Part shown: positions 26,019 through 34,364 of the stretch, piece after piece
How positions within the stretch are numbered: the stretch's first letter is position 1
How the letters are laid out: each line of letters starts with the position of its first letter
Assembly: GCF_900103545.1 (NCBI RefSeq)
Contig: NZ_FNHH01000002.1
Location: 124,001-188,000 of the forward strand
Source of the DNA: Daejeonella rubra
GTDB taxonomy: Bacteria > Bacteroidota > Bacteroidia > Sphingobacteriales > Sphingobacteriaceae
DNA length: 64,000 bases
Reading direction: 5' to 3'
Position numbers and translations under genes: made by a program
The notes under the pieces: generated by a model
Databases searched by the model: none
What the model was told of the DNA's origin: nothing
The model's input: only the letters and a program-made list of their open reading frames with translations

Positions 26019-26873
26019 ATGATCATTATTGCTGACGGCGGGTCTACCAAAACCAATTGGTGTTTATTGAATGAATCTGGTCAAAAAATCTATTTTAATA
26101 CAGAAGGTTATAACCCATACTTTGTAAGTTCAGACTATATTGTTGAATCCCTTTTTAAGGATCTTCCATCTGATCTTGATCTGGATAAGGTGACCGAGGT
26201 CAACTATTACGGAGCAGGTTGCTCCACTGAGGATAAAGTAAAGATCGTTTCGGATGCAATGGCAACGGTATTTACCAATGCAAGCATTTATATCGGACAC
26301 GATCTGCTTGCAGCAGCCCGTGCTCTATTAGGATTAGGCACCGGCTTCGCAGCTATTTTAGGAACAGGAACCAATACTGGAATATATAATGGTAAGGATA
26401 TTTCACTCAATATCGACTCAGCTGCCTATATTTTAGGAGATGAGGGTAGTGGCTGTTATATAGGAAAAAAATTATTGACTGATTACTTGCGTGGATATAT
26501 GCCTGAAGTTGTCAGAGAGCGTTTCTGGGAAACATATAAATTGACTCCTGATGAAGTTACTGATCAGGTTTATACCAAGCCATTAGCGAATCGTTTTTGT
26601 GCCAGTTTCAGTAAGTTCGTGTATGATAATAATGTTCATGCAGAGTATTCAAGAAAAATTGTAAAAACATCTTTTGTTGATTTTTTTGAAAATCTGGTCA
26701 GCCATTATCCCAACTATAAAGATTACACATTTAATTGCATCGGGTCTGTTGGGTATAATTTCAGAAATGTACTCGAAGAAACTGCTGTTGAATATGGTAT
26801 GAAAGTAGGGAAGATCATTCGATCCCCTATAGATGACCTTGTAAGATATCACGTTGAATTAGCGCCAAGGTAA
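26019..26873 (+). CDS. BadF/BadG-type sugar kinase (GlcNAc-kinase-like)
   Basis: A 284-residue ASKHA kinase, paralogue of the gene at 9528-10376. Motifs are clearer here: the first phosphate loop ADGGSTKTNWCLL at the N-terminus, the second AILGTGTNTGIYNGKDI, and the signature YILGDEGSGCYIGKKLL. N-acetylglucosamine, glucosamine or MurNAc phosphorylation is the usual family role. Its first phosphate loop is intact, whereas the operon paralogue's is altered, so the two may differ in substrate or activity. A dispersed repeat cluster begins at its stop codon. Confidence 0.85.
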   Translation: MIIIADGGSTKTNWCLLNESGQKIYFNTEGYNPYFVSSDYIVESLFKDLPSDLDLDKVTEVNYYGAGCSTEDKVKIVSDAMATVFTNASIYIGHDLLAAARALLGLGTGFAAILGTGTNTGIYNGKDISLNIDSAAYILGDEGSGCYIGKKLLTDYLRGYMPEVVRERFWETYKLTPDEVTDQVYTKPLANRFCASFSKFVYDNNVHAEYSRKIVKTSFVDFFENLVSHYPNYKDYTFNCIGSVGYNFRNVLEETAVEYGMKVGKIIRSPIDDLVRYHVELAPR

Positions 26874-26874
26874 T

Positions 26875-27107
26875 GCGGGTCAAGCCCGCATTGACAGGTG
26901 GGTCAAGCCCGCTTTGACTTAAGTTAGATTTAGACCGGCATTGTCATTGCTGAGTTGATCCGCAACATGGCGAACTTAATCCGGGCTGTCATTGCGGACC
27001 TGATCCTTATTGTCATTGCGGACCTGATCCTTATTGTCATTGCGGACCTGATCCGCGTTGTCATTGCGGACCTGATCCGCGTTGTCATTGCGGACCTGAT
27101 CCGCAAT
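26875..27107. repeat. Dispersed repeat with five tandem 24-base units
   Basis: The left part has GCGGGTCAAGCCCGC twice, then diverged copies. From 26988, 27012, 27036, 27060 and 27084 five 24-base units follow (core TTGCGGACCTGATCC), differing only in the last bases (TTATT, GCGTT, GCAAT). Twenty-four is a multiple of three and the array lies inside the DUF421 reading frame. The core is related to the cluster at 12186-12309. Confidence 0.9.
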
Positions 27108-27551
27108 AACACTGATATTTCCGTCTACTTCCAAAATAGCCAGCTTCACATTTTTATAAGATTCAATTCCATGTTGCCGTATAGCTTCTTCCAGTTCGTC
27201 CATGTTGATGCTTTCTTCATGCATATTACTTACATCTACTTTTCCATTATATATCAGAATCACCGGTTTACCTTCGATCATGTTTTTTATGCCTTTAGAC
27301 CGAAACATTATGATTTTTAATAGATAATTTAAAATAAACAATACAGTAGCGGCAATAATTCCTCCCAATAAGCTTGTATTGGGTCCAACCATTGCATTCT
27401 GTACGGAATTACTGATCAGTACAAGGAAAACCAGATCAGTTGTAGAAAGCTGTGACAATTCCTTTTTGCCGAAAATCCTGATAGCGAAGACCATAAAAAC
27501 ATAGACAGCAACACTTCTTAAAATAATATCCAGATAGGGGTTAATCTCCAT
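26976..27551 (-). CDS. DUF421/YetF family membrane protein with repeat-derived tail
   Basis: Inner-membrane protein with three N-terminal helices (IILRSVAVYVFMVFAIRIFG, TTDLVFLVLISNSVQNAM, GGIIAATVLFILNYLLKIIMF) and a cytosolic domain containing KNMIEGKPVILIYNGKVD. This is the YetF (DUF421) layout. Residues up to about 150 are family-like. The last 40 are five copies of an 8-residue unit, DQVRNDN plus Ala, Lys or Ser, read from the 24-base repeat array, ending SPD. The natural C-terminus has probably been replaced. Its ATG is one base after the ogt stop, so the two are co-transcribed. Function is unknown. Confidence 0.85.
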   Translation of the reverse strand: MEINPYLDIILRSVAVYVFMVFAIRIFGKKELSQLSTTDLVFLVLISNSVQNAMVGPNTSLLGGIIAATVLFILNYLLKIIMFRSKGIKNMIEGKPVILIYNGKVDVSNMHEESINMDELEEAIRQHGIESYKNVKLAILEVDGNISVIADQVRNDNADQVRNDNADQVRNDNKDQVRNDNKDQVRNDSPD

Positions 27552-27552
27552 T

Positions 27553-28032
27553 TTATAATATTAAAGTAGATTGTCCGATTGAAGTTATTCTTGCTTCGTG
27601 TTCAAGCAGCCATTTTTTACGCCATAATCCGGCTGAGAACCCAACAAGTTCTCCATTGCTGCCTATTACACGGTGACAGGGTACTGCGATCATCAGATTG
27701 TTTTTACCGTTAGCAGAAGCAATTGCCCGAATGGCCAGCGGATTTTTCATTCTTTTAGCTAAGGCAGCATACGTGATCGGTTTCCCTGCATCAATTTTAC
27801 GTAGTTCAAGCCAAACCTTTTTCTGAAAATCAGTTCCTGTTTGAAGCATCGGAAAATCAAAATCATTCCTCTTGCCTTCAAAATATTCAATGAACTGTTT
27901 TTTAGCCAGCTCACTGATCTCATTAGGGCTCTCGTCAGAAAAATGTTCCGGGAAATTTATTGAATATACTTCCTGTTCAGTTGCTTTTATGATCATGTGC
28001 CCGATCGGGCTTTCAAGTATTGAAAAAAACAT
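27553..28032 (-). CDS. ogt: Methylated-DNA-protein-cysteine methyltransferase
   Basis: Suicide repair protein that removes alkyl groups from O6-methylguanine. The acceptor cysteine is in MIAVPCHRVIGSNGELVGFSAG, with the helix-turn-helix region ITYAALAKRMKNPLAIRAIASANG before it. The ATG at 28032 gives 159 residues; a GTG two codons upstream is also possible. There is no AraC-type Ada domain, so this is the stand-alone Ogt form. It is followed directly by the DUF421 gene and is divergent from ccmB. Confidence 0.92.
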   Translation of the reverse strand: MFFSILESPIGHMIIKATEQEVYSINFPEHFSDESPNEISELAKKQFIEYFEGKRNDFDFPMLQTGTDFQKKVWLELRKIDAGKPITYAALAKRMKNPLAIRAIASANGKNNLMIAVPCHRVIGSNGELVGFSAGLWRKKWLLEHEARITSIGQSTLIL

Positions 28033-28096
28033 CTTCACAAATTACATAGAAATATCCGAATCCGCTATTGAATACCTGAAACTGAAATTCAAAGTA

Positions 28097-28104
28097 TATA
28101 TTTG
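28097..28104 (+). promoter_or_regulatory. Candidate -7 box of ccmB
   Basis: TATATTTG matches TAnnTTTG exactly, ending six bases before the ccmB ATG at 28110. If active, the transcript would be leaderless or almost so. Confidence 0.5.
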
Positions 28105-28109
28105 CTCCG

Positions 28110-28772
28110 ATGGATTTATTCAACCAGGTGAAGTTTCTGATCCGTAAAGAGATCATGCTTGAGTGGCGTTCAAAATATGCTTTGAATGGAATACTCCTGT
28201 ATGTTGTTTCTACTGTTTTTGTATGCTATCTGGCTTTTCGTGAGATCAGCAGTCCGCCAACGTGGAATGCTTTATTCTGGATCATTATGCTATTTGCTTC
28301 TGTAAATGCAATTACAAAAAGTTTTATTCAGGAAAGCAGAGGAAGGCAGCTATATTATTACACAATTACTGGTCCGCAGGCGATCATCATCTCCAAGATA
28401 ATATATAACATCCTGCTGATGCTTATGCTTTCAGTAATTGCTTTGGGATTTTATACTCTTGTTTTTAAAAACCCATTGGGTGACCCATTGTTCTACATGC
28501 TTTCTGTACTATTGGGAAGTATAAGTTTTGCTTCTGTTTTTACAATGATATCCGGTATTGCATCCAAAGCAAGTAATGGAGGAGGGTTAATGGCCATTTT
28601 AAGTTTCCCCGTAATCATACCTCTGCTGGTCGTTCTGATCAAATTGTCTAAAAACGCAATGGATGGATTAGACAGGTCGGTTTCTTATGATGAGATCGGT
28701 GTGCTTCTGGCTATAAATGTTATCGTAATTACTACTTCTTTATTGTTATTTCCTTACCTTTGGCGCGATTAA
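28110..28772 (+). CDS. ccmB: Haem exporter membrane subunit CcmB
   Basis: Membrane permease of the CcmAB(C) haem-handling ABC transporter in cytochrome c maturation. The 220-residue protein starts MDLFNQVKFLIRKEIMLEWRSK, the usual CcmB cytosolic lead, and has six hydrophobic segments. No ccmA ATPase gene is nearby, so the ATPase must be encoded elsewhere. The next gene, ccmC, starts just after the stop codon. Confidence 0.88.
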   Translation: MDLFNQVKFLIRKEIMLEWRSKYALNGILLYVVSTVFVCYLAFREISSPPTWNALFWIIMLFASVNAITKSFIQESRGRQLYYYTITGPQAIIISKIIYNILLMLMLSVIALGFYTLVFKNPLGDPLFYMLSVLLGSISFASVFTMISGIASKASNGGGLMAILSFPVIIPLLVVLIKLSKNAMDGLDRSVSYDEIGVLLAINVIVITTSLLLFPYLWRD

Positions 28773-28783
28773 AATACATGATT

Positions 28784-29449
28784 ATGAATAAAAGCTGGTG
28801 GAAAATTCTGGCTACAGTTCTTGTACTGTTCTCCATTATTGCGGGTTTTTTATTTCATGTTCCAGCTAAGCCAATTCTGAACGAAACTATCCGAAATATT
28901 CATTTTCATGTTCCCATGTGGTTCTCTATGATCGTGATGCTGACCGTTTCTTTTATTTATAGTATCCGCTTCCTGAACTCCTCCAATGAGAATGATGATC
29001 TGATGGCAGTGGAAAGTGCTAACGTAGGTATTGTTTTTGGAGTTCTCGGACTGGTAACTGGTGCAGTTTGGGCTAAATTTACCTGGGGAGAGGCCTGGAG
29101 CAATGACCCGAAACAAAATAGTGCTGCAATTGCATTGCTGGTTTATCTGGCTTACCTGGTTCTTAGAAATTCACTCGAAGAAGAACAAAAAAGAGGAAGA
29201 ATCTCAGCTGTTTATAATATTTTCGCTTTCCCGATCATGGTGGTGTTATTATTCATATTGCCCCGGATGACGGATTCACTTCATCCCGGAAACGGAGGTA
29301 ACCCTGGCTTTAATACCAAGGATATGGCTCCTGAATTACGCCCTGTATTTTACCCTGCAGTTCTTGGATGGATATTGATCAGTACCTGGATCGCTACGAT
29401 AAGGTACCGTATCCGAAAAATTGAAAATAAGCAGTATGATAATAATTGA
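28784..29449 (+). CDS. ccmC: Haem-handling protein CcmC/CcsA type
   Basis: Six-helix protein with a WWD-type loop, WGEAWSNDPKQNSA, which binds haem with CcmE in system I. The 221-residue length fits CcmC rather than CcmF. The conserved HVPMWF near residue 45 supplies a haem-ligand histidine, and a second His is in TDSLHPGN. The ATG at 28784 is the likely start (ATG 28778 and TTG 28760 are alternatives). It lies directly after ccmB and before the ccmD-like gene. Confidence 0.87.
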   Translation: MNKSWWKILATVLVLFSIIAGFLFHVPAKPILNETIRNIHFHVPMWFSMIVMLTVSFIYSIRFLNSSNENDDLMAVESANVGIVFGVLGLVTGAVWAKFTWGEAWSNDPKQNSAAIALLVYLAYLVLRNSLEEEQKRGRISAVYNIFAFPIMVVLLFILPRMTDSLHPGNGGNPGFNTKDMAPELRPVFYPAVLGWILISTWIATIRYRIRKIENKQYDNN

Positions 29450-29512
29450 CAGCCCCAAACTGTAATAAAAATTTATTTTAATAACCAATACCAGTAAAAT
29501 ATAAATTCGAAC

Positions 29513-29728
29513 ATGATGAAAAATTTTATTCTAACGATCTGTTTAATGGTATCATTTTCTTTGGTCAGTTTAGCACAGAATTCAAATGGTGTTGATATGG
29601 CCAGCGAACTTAGAGAATCAGGAAAGATCTATGTAGTTGTGATGGTTATTGCTGTAATTTTCATCGGACTGGCAATTTATCTGTTCTCAATAGATAATCG
29701 ATTAAAAAAAATCGAAAAGCAAAAATAG
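29513..29728 (+). CDS. CcmD-like small membrane protein
   Basis: A 71-residue protein with an apparent signal or first helix (NFILTICLMVSFSLVSLAQ), one transmembrane helix (IYVVVMVIAVIFIGLAIYLF) and a basic tail (NRLKKIEKQK). The single helix with a charged tail, right after ccmC, is how CcmD family proteins appear. CcmD releases holo-CcmE from CcmC. Sequence alone would not prove the assignment; the position does most of the work. Confidence 0.75.
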   Translation: MMKNFILTICLMVSFSLVSLAQNSNGVDMASELRESGKIYVVVMVIAVIFIGLAIYLFSIDNRLKKIEKQK

Positions 29729-29777
29729 CCTGAAATCAAGGTTTAAATTCTTTTAGTAAGCTTTTTCTTGTACTTGG

Positions 29778-29800
29778 TTAATATGTACAATATACACTAA
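29778..29800. promoter_or_regulatory. Inverted repeat upstream of glutamate dehydrogenase
   Basis: TTAATATGTA and its partner TACACTAA are roughly symmetrical around the centre, with TTA and TAA at the ends. The right half (ACACTAAGT) is identical to that of the candidate operator at 11393-11413. It lies about 35 bases before the candidate -7 box. A shared regulator is inference. Confidence 0.35.
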
Positions 29801-29834
29801 GTGATTTTGATTTTCAGTATCAGTTTTTTTCTGT

Positions 29835-29842
29835 CAACTTTG
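29835..29842 (+). promoter_or_regulatory. Candidate -7 box of glutamate dehydrogenase
   Basis: CAACTTTG deviates from TAnnTTTG at one position. It lies 39 bases before the ATG at 29882. Confidence 0.4.
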
Positions 29843-29881
29843 CAGTTGAAAACCAATTATTCAAATTAATAAATTTATTTT

Positions 29882-31318
29882 ATGGCTAAGTCTATAGACG
29901 CAGCGCACTCAGAAACTTCATTTTTTGGTGACGTTTGCCAGTTTTTTGATCATGCAGCACAATTTACTTCCCATCCGGAAGGATTACTTGACCAGATCAG
30001 ATCATGTAATAGTGTTTATCGTTTTCGTTTCCCAATTCGCCGTGGAAATGGTTTCGAAGTTATTGATGCCTGGAGAGTAGAGCATTCACATCACAAATCT
30101 CCTACAAAAGGTGGTATCCGCTACAGCGAAATGGTTAATGAAGATGAGGTAATGGCACTTGCGGCACTCATGACCTATAAATGCGCAATTGTAAATGTTC
30201 CTTTTGGTGGAGCTAAGGGTGGTATAAAGATCAATCCTAAAGAATACACAACAGCTGAGCTTGAAACAATCACCCGCAGGTATACTGTTGAATTGATAAA
30301 GAAGAATTTTATAGGCCCCGGAATTGATGTTCCTGCCCCAGATTATGGATCAGGTGAGCGTGAAATGAGCTGGATAGCCGATACGTATCAAACTATGAAT
30401 CCCGGACAGCTTGATGCACTTGGATGTGTTACAGGAAAGCCTCTGGCATTGCACGGCATTGCAGGAAGGAAAGAAGCAACCGGACGTGGTGTAGCTATTG
30501 CCATTCGTGAATGTGTGGACGTAGCGGAAGATATGAAGAAACTGGGTCTTTCTGCAGGTATTTCAGGAAAGCGTGTTATTGTACAGGGTCTTGGTAATGT
30601 AGGATATCATACAATTAAGTATCTTCTTGAATTTGGTGCTACTGTAGTTGGTATCTGTGAATTTGAGGGTGCGATCTATAATTCTTCAGGTTTAAATCTG
30701 GATGAAGTATTCACTCACCGTAAATTGACTGGTTCAATTCTTGACTTTGCCGGTTCTCAACAAGAATTTAAAAATTCTGCCGAAGGATTGGAGCAGGATT
30801 GTGATATTCTTGTCCCTGCAGCCCTTGAAAATCAGATCACGATTGCTAATGTCGCAAATATTAAGGCTAAGATCATAGCTGAAGCAGCGAATGGACCAAC
30901 AACTCCCGATGCGGCAGAAATACTTATCAATAGAGGTTGTATCATTATTCCTGATATGTATTGCAATGCAGGCGGAGTAACCGTATCTTATTTTGAGTGG
31001 CTAAAAAATCTTTCTCACGTTGCTTTCGGAAGAATGGATAAGCGCTACGAAGAAAATGCTAATCTAAACCTGGTAAACATGGTAGAGAAAACTACCGGTG
31101 TTTCCCTTGACGCAGCGCAGAGAAGTATGATCATTAAAGGTGCTTCAGAGCTTGAATTAGTTAATTCAGGATTGGAAGATACCATGATCAGATCATATCA
31201 TGAGATCAGAGAAGTTCAACTTAGTAATCCTAAAATTGACGGACTCAGAACCGCAGCATTTGTCAGCTCTATCGATAAGGTGGCAGTTTCCTATATGAAT
31301 ATGGGTATCTGGCCTTAA
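29882..31318 (+). CDS. Glutamate dehydrogenase (Glu/Leu/Phe/Val family)
   Basis: Reversibly deaminates glutamate to 2-oxoglutarate and ammonia. The 478-residue protein has SPTKGGIRYS (73-82), the substrate lysine near 100, and the catalytic Lys112 in VPFGGAKGGIKI. A Rossmann domain follows (VIVQGLGNVGYHTIKYL, about 232), with Glu ending its second strand (VGICEFEG), which favours NAD. It lies between the ccmD-like gene and ccmE but has its own promoter region and terminator, so it is a separate unit. It is somewhat longer than the usual ~420-450. Confidence 0.93.
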   Translation: MAKSIDAAHSETSFFGDVCQFFDHAAQFTSHPEGLLDQIRSCNSVYRFRFPIRRGNGFEVIDAWRVEHSHHKSPTKGGIRYSEMVNEDEVMALAALMTYKCAIVNVPFGGAKGGIKINPKEYTTAELETITRRYTVELIKKNFIGPGIDVPAPDYGSGEREMSWIADTYQTMNPGQLDALGCVTGKPLALHGIAGRKEATGRGVAIAIRECVDVAEDMKKLGLSAGISGKRVIVQGLGNVGYHTIKYLLEFGATVVGICEFEGAIYNSSGLNLDEVFTHRKLTGSILDFAGSQQEFKNSAEGLEQDCDILVPAALENQITIANVANIKAKIIAEAANGPTTPDAAEILINRGCIIIPDMYCNAGGVTVSYFEWLKNLSHVAFGRMDKRYEENANLNLVNMVEKTTGVSLDAAQRSMIIKGASELELVNSGLEDTMIRSYHEIREVQLSNPKIDGLRTAAFVSSIDKVAVSYMNMGIWP

Positions 31319-31339
31319 TTTTGCTGGCTTATTAATATT

Positions 31340-31376
31340 ATGGAGCGGAATTTAATTGTTTCGCTCCATTTTTTAT
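31340..31376 (+). terminator. Terminator after glutamate dehydrogenase
   Basis: ATGGAGCG (31340-31347) pairs with CGCTCCAT (31362-31369), followed by TTTTTTATTT. Confidence 0.8.
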
Positions 31377-31480
31377 TTAGAATGATTCTAATATAGAAAC
31401 AATCTTGTTATCATTGCACTGTAAGTATACTATTTAGTACTTTTGTAATTGCATTTAATTTCATTATTTAAAGCAAAGCC

Positions 31481-31891
31481 ATGAAAAAAAGTTCAATCGC
31501 CGGTATAGTAATCATCGCATTAGCGATCGGTATAATCATCAGTACTTATGCAGATTCAAGTACTTATGGCTCATTTACTGATGCCAAAGAAACTGAATCT
31601 GAATTGCATGTTGTTGGTCAGCTAAATAAAGAGAAAGAACTTTTTTATGATCCTCAGCAAGATGCTAATTACTTTGCTTTTTACATGAGAGATAATCAGG
31701 GTTTGGAAAGTAAAGTTGTGTTCAATGGTTCCAAACCGCAGGATTTCGAGCGTTCAGAGCAAATAGTTTTAACCGGTAAAATGGTTGGTAATGAATTTCA
31801 TGCCTCAAAAATTTTAATGAAGTGCCCTTCAAAATACACTAAAGACGAGGTAGAAGTTACGGAAGTATCTGCTTCTACTGCAAAAATTTAA
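31481..31891 (+). CDS. ccmE: Cytochrome c maturation haem chaperone CcmE, CxxxY type
   Basis: Periplasmic haem carrier anchored by one N-terminal helix (SIAGIVIIALAIGIIISTY). The 136-residue protein has the OB-fold core (VVGQLNKEKELFY, YFAFYMRDNQGLESKVVFNG, IVLTGKMVGNEFHASKIL). In classical CcmE the haem is bound by His in HDENY; here the site reads KCPSKYT, with Cys115 and Tyr119, a CxxxY motif. Such a form is known from a CcmH-less Ccm system in some deltaproteobacteria and archaea. It is seven bases before ccmF. Confidence 0.88.
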   Translation: MKKSSIAGIVIIALAIGIIISTYADSSTYGSFTDAKETESELHVVGQLNKEKELFYDPQQDANYFAFYMRDNQGLESKVVFNGSKPQDFERSEQIVLTGKMVGNEFHASKILMKCPSKYTKDEVEVTEVSASTAKI

Positions 31892-31898
31892 CTCTTAA

Positions 31899-34364
31899 AT
31901 GGATATACAATACATTGGAGAAAACCTTCTTCCAGGGAAGCTAGGTCAATTCTTCATCATTTTATCATTTTGCACGGCCCTGCTTGCAACTATCTCCTAT
32001 TATTTCGCAACTACTACCAACCTGTCTAAAGATTCTCTTGTTAGAGCAAATTCCGATGGATGGAAACGTATTGCCAGAATTGCCTTCCTGATAAACATTG
32101 CTGCAGTAATTGGGATTGGATCTTCTTTATACTACATTATTTATAATCATTTATTTGAGTACCACTATGCCTGGGCTCATTCATCCAAAATACTTCCCGT
32201 TTATTATATTATTTCTTCTTTCTGGGAAGGACAGGAGGGTAGTTTTTGGTTATGGATGTTCTGGCAGGCCTTCTTGGGTTTCATAATTCTTAGAAAAGGT
32301 AAGAGCTGGGAAAATTCAGTAATGACCACCATCATGCTGTCGCAGGCATTTATAGCTTCTATGCTTGTTGGAGTAGAGGTTTTTGGATTTAGAATAGGAA
32401 GTTCACCTTTTATTTTGCTTAGAGATGCAGTTCCTGGACCGATCTTCCAGCGTGGCGATTACCTGAGCCTGATTACGGATGGTAATGGTTTGAATCCATT
32501 GCTTCAAAATTACTGGATGGTCATTCACCCACCGACATTGTTTTTGGGCTTTGCATCGATGATCGTTCCTTTTGCTTATGCCATTGGCGGACTTTGGGAA
32601 AAAAGATATTCTGATTGGATTAAACCTGCATTGCCATGGACATTGTTTGCAGTTATGATCCTTGGAACTGGTATCATAATGGGTTCATTCTGGGCATATG
32701 AGGCCCTGAATTTTGGAGGTTTCTGGGCATGGGATCCGGTTGAAAATGCCTCAATTATTCCATGGATGACTTTAATTGCAGCTGTGCACGTTCTTATCGC
32801 TTACAAAAATTCCGGACATTCATATTTTACAGCTACTTTCCTGGTTTTGATAAGTTTTGTGCTCGTATTATATGCATCATTTCTGACCAGAAGCGGTATC
32901 CTGGGTGAAACATCTGTTCATGCCTTTACCGATCTTGGAATGTTTTGGCATCTGGTATTATATGTTCTGGCCTTCTTGTTTATCGCAGTAATTTTTCTGG
33001 TTATTCGCTGGAAAGAACTTCCGATTACAAAAAAGGATGAGGAAACATACTCGCGCGAGTTCTGGCTTTTTATCGGTGCTTTGGTTATTTCTATTGCCTG
33101 TCTGCAGATTCTGGCAACTACATCAGTTCCGGTATTTAATGCCATTTTCGGTACTGAGATAGCTCCGCCTGCAAACGTAATTGCACATTATAATAAATGG
33201 CAGGTTCCGTTTGCTGTAGTTATCGCATTTATTTCAGCATTCTCTCAGTTTCTGAAGTATAAGAAAACAGATCCGAAGAAATTCTTTATCAGCATTTCCG
33301 TATCGCTTGTTATCTCTTTATTCATTACAGCTGCAGCCGTTTACATCATGGATATCTATACCAATGTGATGTATATTATTCTAACCTATGCTTCTGTATT
33401 CTCAATTATTGCAAACGCCAGGATACTCGGAGATGCATTTACCGGAAAATGGAGACTTGCAGGTTCTGCAGTTGCCCATATCGGATTCGCCATGTTATTG
33501 GTAGGTGCACTGGTTGCTGCTGCAACTAATAAAGTGGTTTCAATTAATAATACAGGGATTGGTTTTGGTGATGAATTTGCCAAGAATAATAACCCCCGTG
33601 AAAATATCATTCTTTACAAGGATGAACCAGTAAAAATGGACAGGTATACAGTAACCTATCTTGGCGATTCTGTTGAAGGGGTAAATACTTATTACAGGAT
33701 CAATTACAAGGTTATTAATGAAGAAACCGGTAAGGAAAAGGAGAATTTTACCTTATATCCCAATGCTCAGCAAAATGCCAAAATGAGGCAGATCATTGCA
33801 TCGCCTGATACAAAACATTATATGTTCCATGATATTTATACGCACGTTAGCAGTGTGCCATTAAAGGAAGAAGATCATGAGGAGCATGAAGGCCATTCGG
33901 ATGATGAGAGTTATGAAAAGCCACTTACCTATGAGATAAATGTTGGCGATACTGTCAGATTCAGAGAAGGATTTATTCTTGTTAAAGGAATTAACCGCGA
34001 TGCCCAAATTCAAAATATACCTGTAGGTGAAAAAGATATTGCTATCGGACTGCAGTTAGAAGTGAATTCAGATGGTAAAGTATATCCATCTGAACCAATT
34101 TATCTTTTAAAAGACGGATCAAAATTTGATTTTGGCAAAAAAGTAGATGAAAAAGGATTGAAATTTCGTTTTACAAATGTATTCCCTGATAAGAACAAAT
34201 TAGAGTTAATGGTTTACCAGAAGCCAAAGCCTGAAAAAACCTGGGTAGTGCTAAAAGCTATTGAGTTCCCTTATATTAATTTATTCTGGGGTGGTACAAT
34301 CATTATGGTTATTGGATTTATATTATCCATTTTCCGACGAAATAAGGAAATAAAGCAAGCCTGA
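31899..34364 (+). CDS. ccmF: Cytochrome c haem lyase subunit CcmF
   Basis: Polytopic membrane protein that attaches haem to apocytochrome c. The 821-residue protein has about 13-15 helices, and family motifs SSFWEGQEGSFWLW (about 108), VIHPPTLFLGFAS, the WWD stretch FGGFWAWDPVENASIIPW (about 274-290) and LTRSGILGETSVHAF. It is longer than typical CcmF (~650): a large hydrophilic, probably periplasmic domain lies at about 560-790, including a His/Glu-rich patch (EEDHEEHEGHSDDE) that might bind metal. A final helix follows. It overlaps the DUF2520 start by one base. Confidence 0.92.
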   Translation: MDIQYIGENLLPGKLGQFFIILSFCTALLATISYYFATTTNLSKDSLVRANSDGWKRIARIAFLINIAAVIGIGSSLYYIIYNHLFEYHYAWAHSSKILPVYYIISSFWEGQEGSFWLWMFWQAFLGFIILRKGKSWENSVMTTIMLSQAFIASMLVGVEVFGFRIGSSPFILLRDAVPGPIFQRGDYLSLITDGNGLNPLLQNYWMVIHPPTLFLGFASMIVPFAYAIGGLWEKRYSDWIKPALPWTLFAVMILGTGIIMGSFWAYEALNFGGFWAWDPVENASIIPWMTLIAAVHVLIAYKNSGHSYFTATFLVLISFVLVLYASFLTRSGILGETSVHAFTDLGMFWHLVLYVLAFLFIAVIFLVIRWKELPITKKDEETYSREFWLFIGALVISIACLQILATTSVPVFNAIFGTEIAPPANVIAHYNKWQVPFAVVIAFISAFSQFLKYKKTDPKKFFISISVSLVISLFITAAAVYIMDIYTNVMYIILTYASVFSIIANARILGDAFTGKWRLAGSAVAHIGFAMLLVGALVAAATNKVVSINNTGIGFGDEFAKNNNPRENIILYKDEPVKMDRYTVTYLGDSVEGVNTYYRINYKVINEETGKEKENFTLYPNAQQNAKMRQIIASPDTKHYMFHDIYTHVSSVPLKEEDHEEHEGHSDDESYEKPLTYEINVGDTVRFREGFILVKGINRDAQIQNIPVGEKDIAIGLQLEVNSDGKVYPSEPIYLLKDGSKFDFGKKVDEKGLKFRFTNVFPDKNKLELMVYQKPKPEKTWVVLKAIEFPYINLFWGGTIIMVIGFILSIFRRNKEIKQA

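Noticed and set aside
26988..27107. Possible CRISPR array
   Set aside because: The units are directly adjacent without unique spacers, and the array is coding in the DUF421 frame. No cas genes are nearby.
26955..27320. 121-codon plus-strand frame across the repeat array
   Set aside because: Its N-terminal half is the complement of the 24-base repeats (repeated ADLI units) and the rest is antisense to the DUF421 gene.
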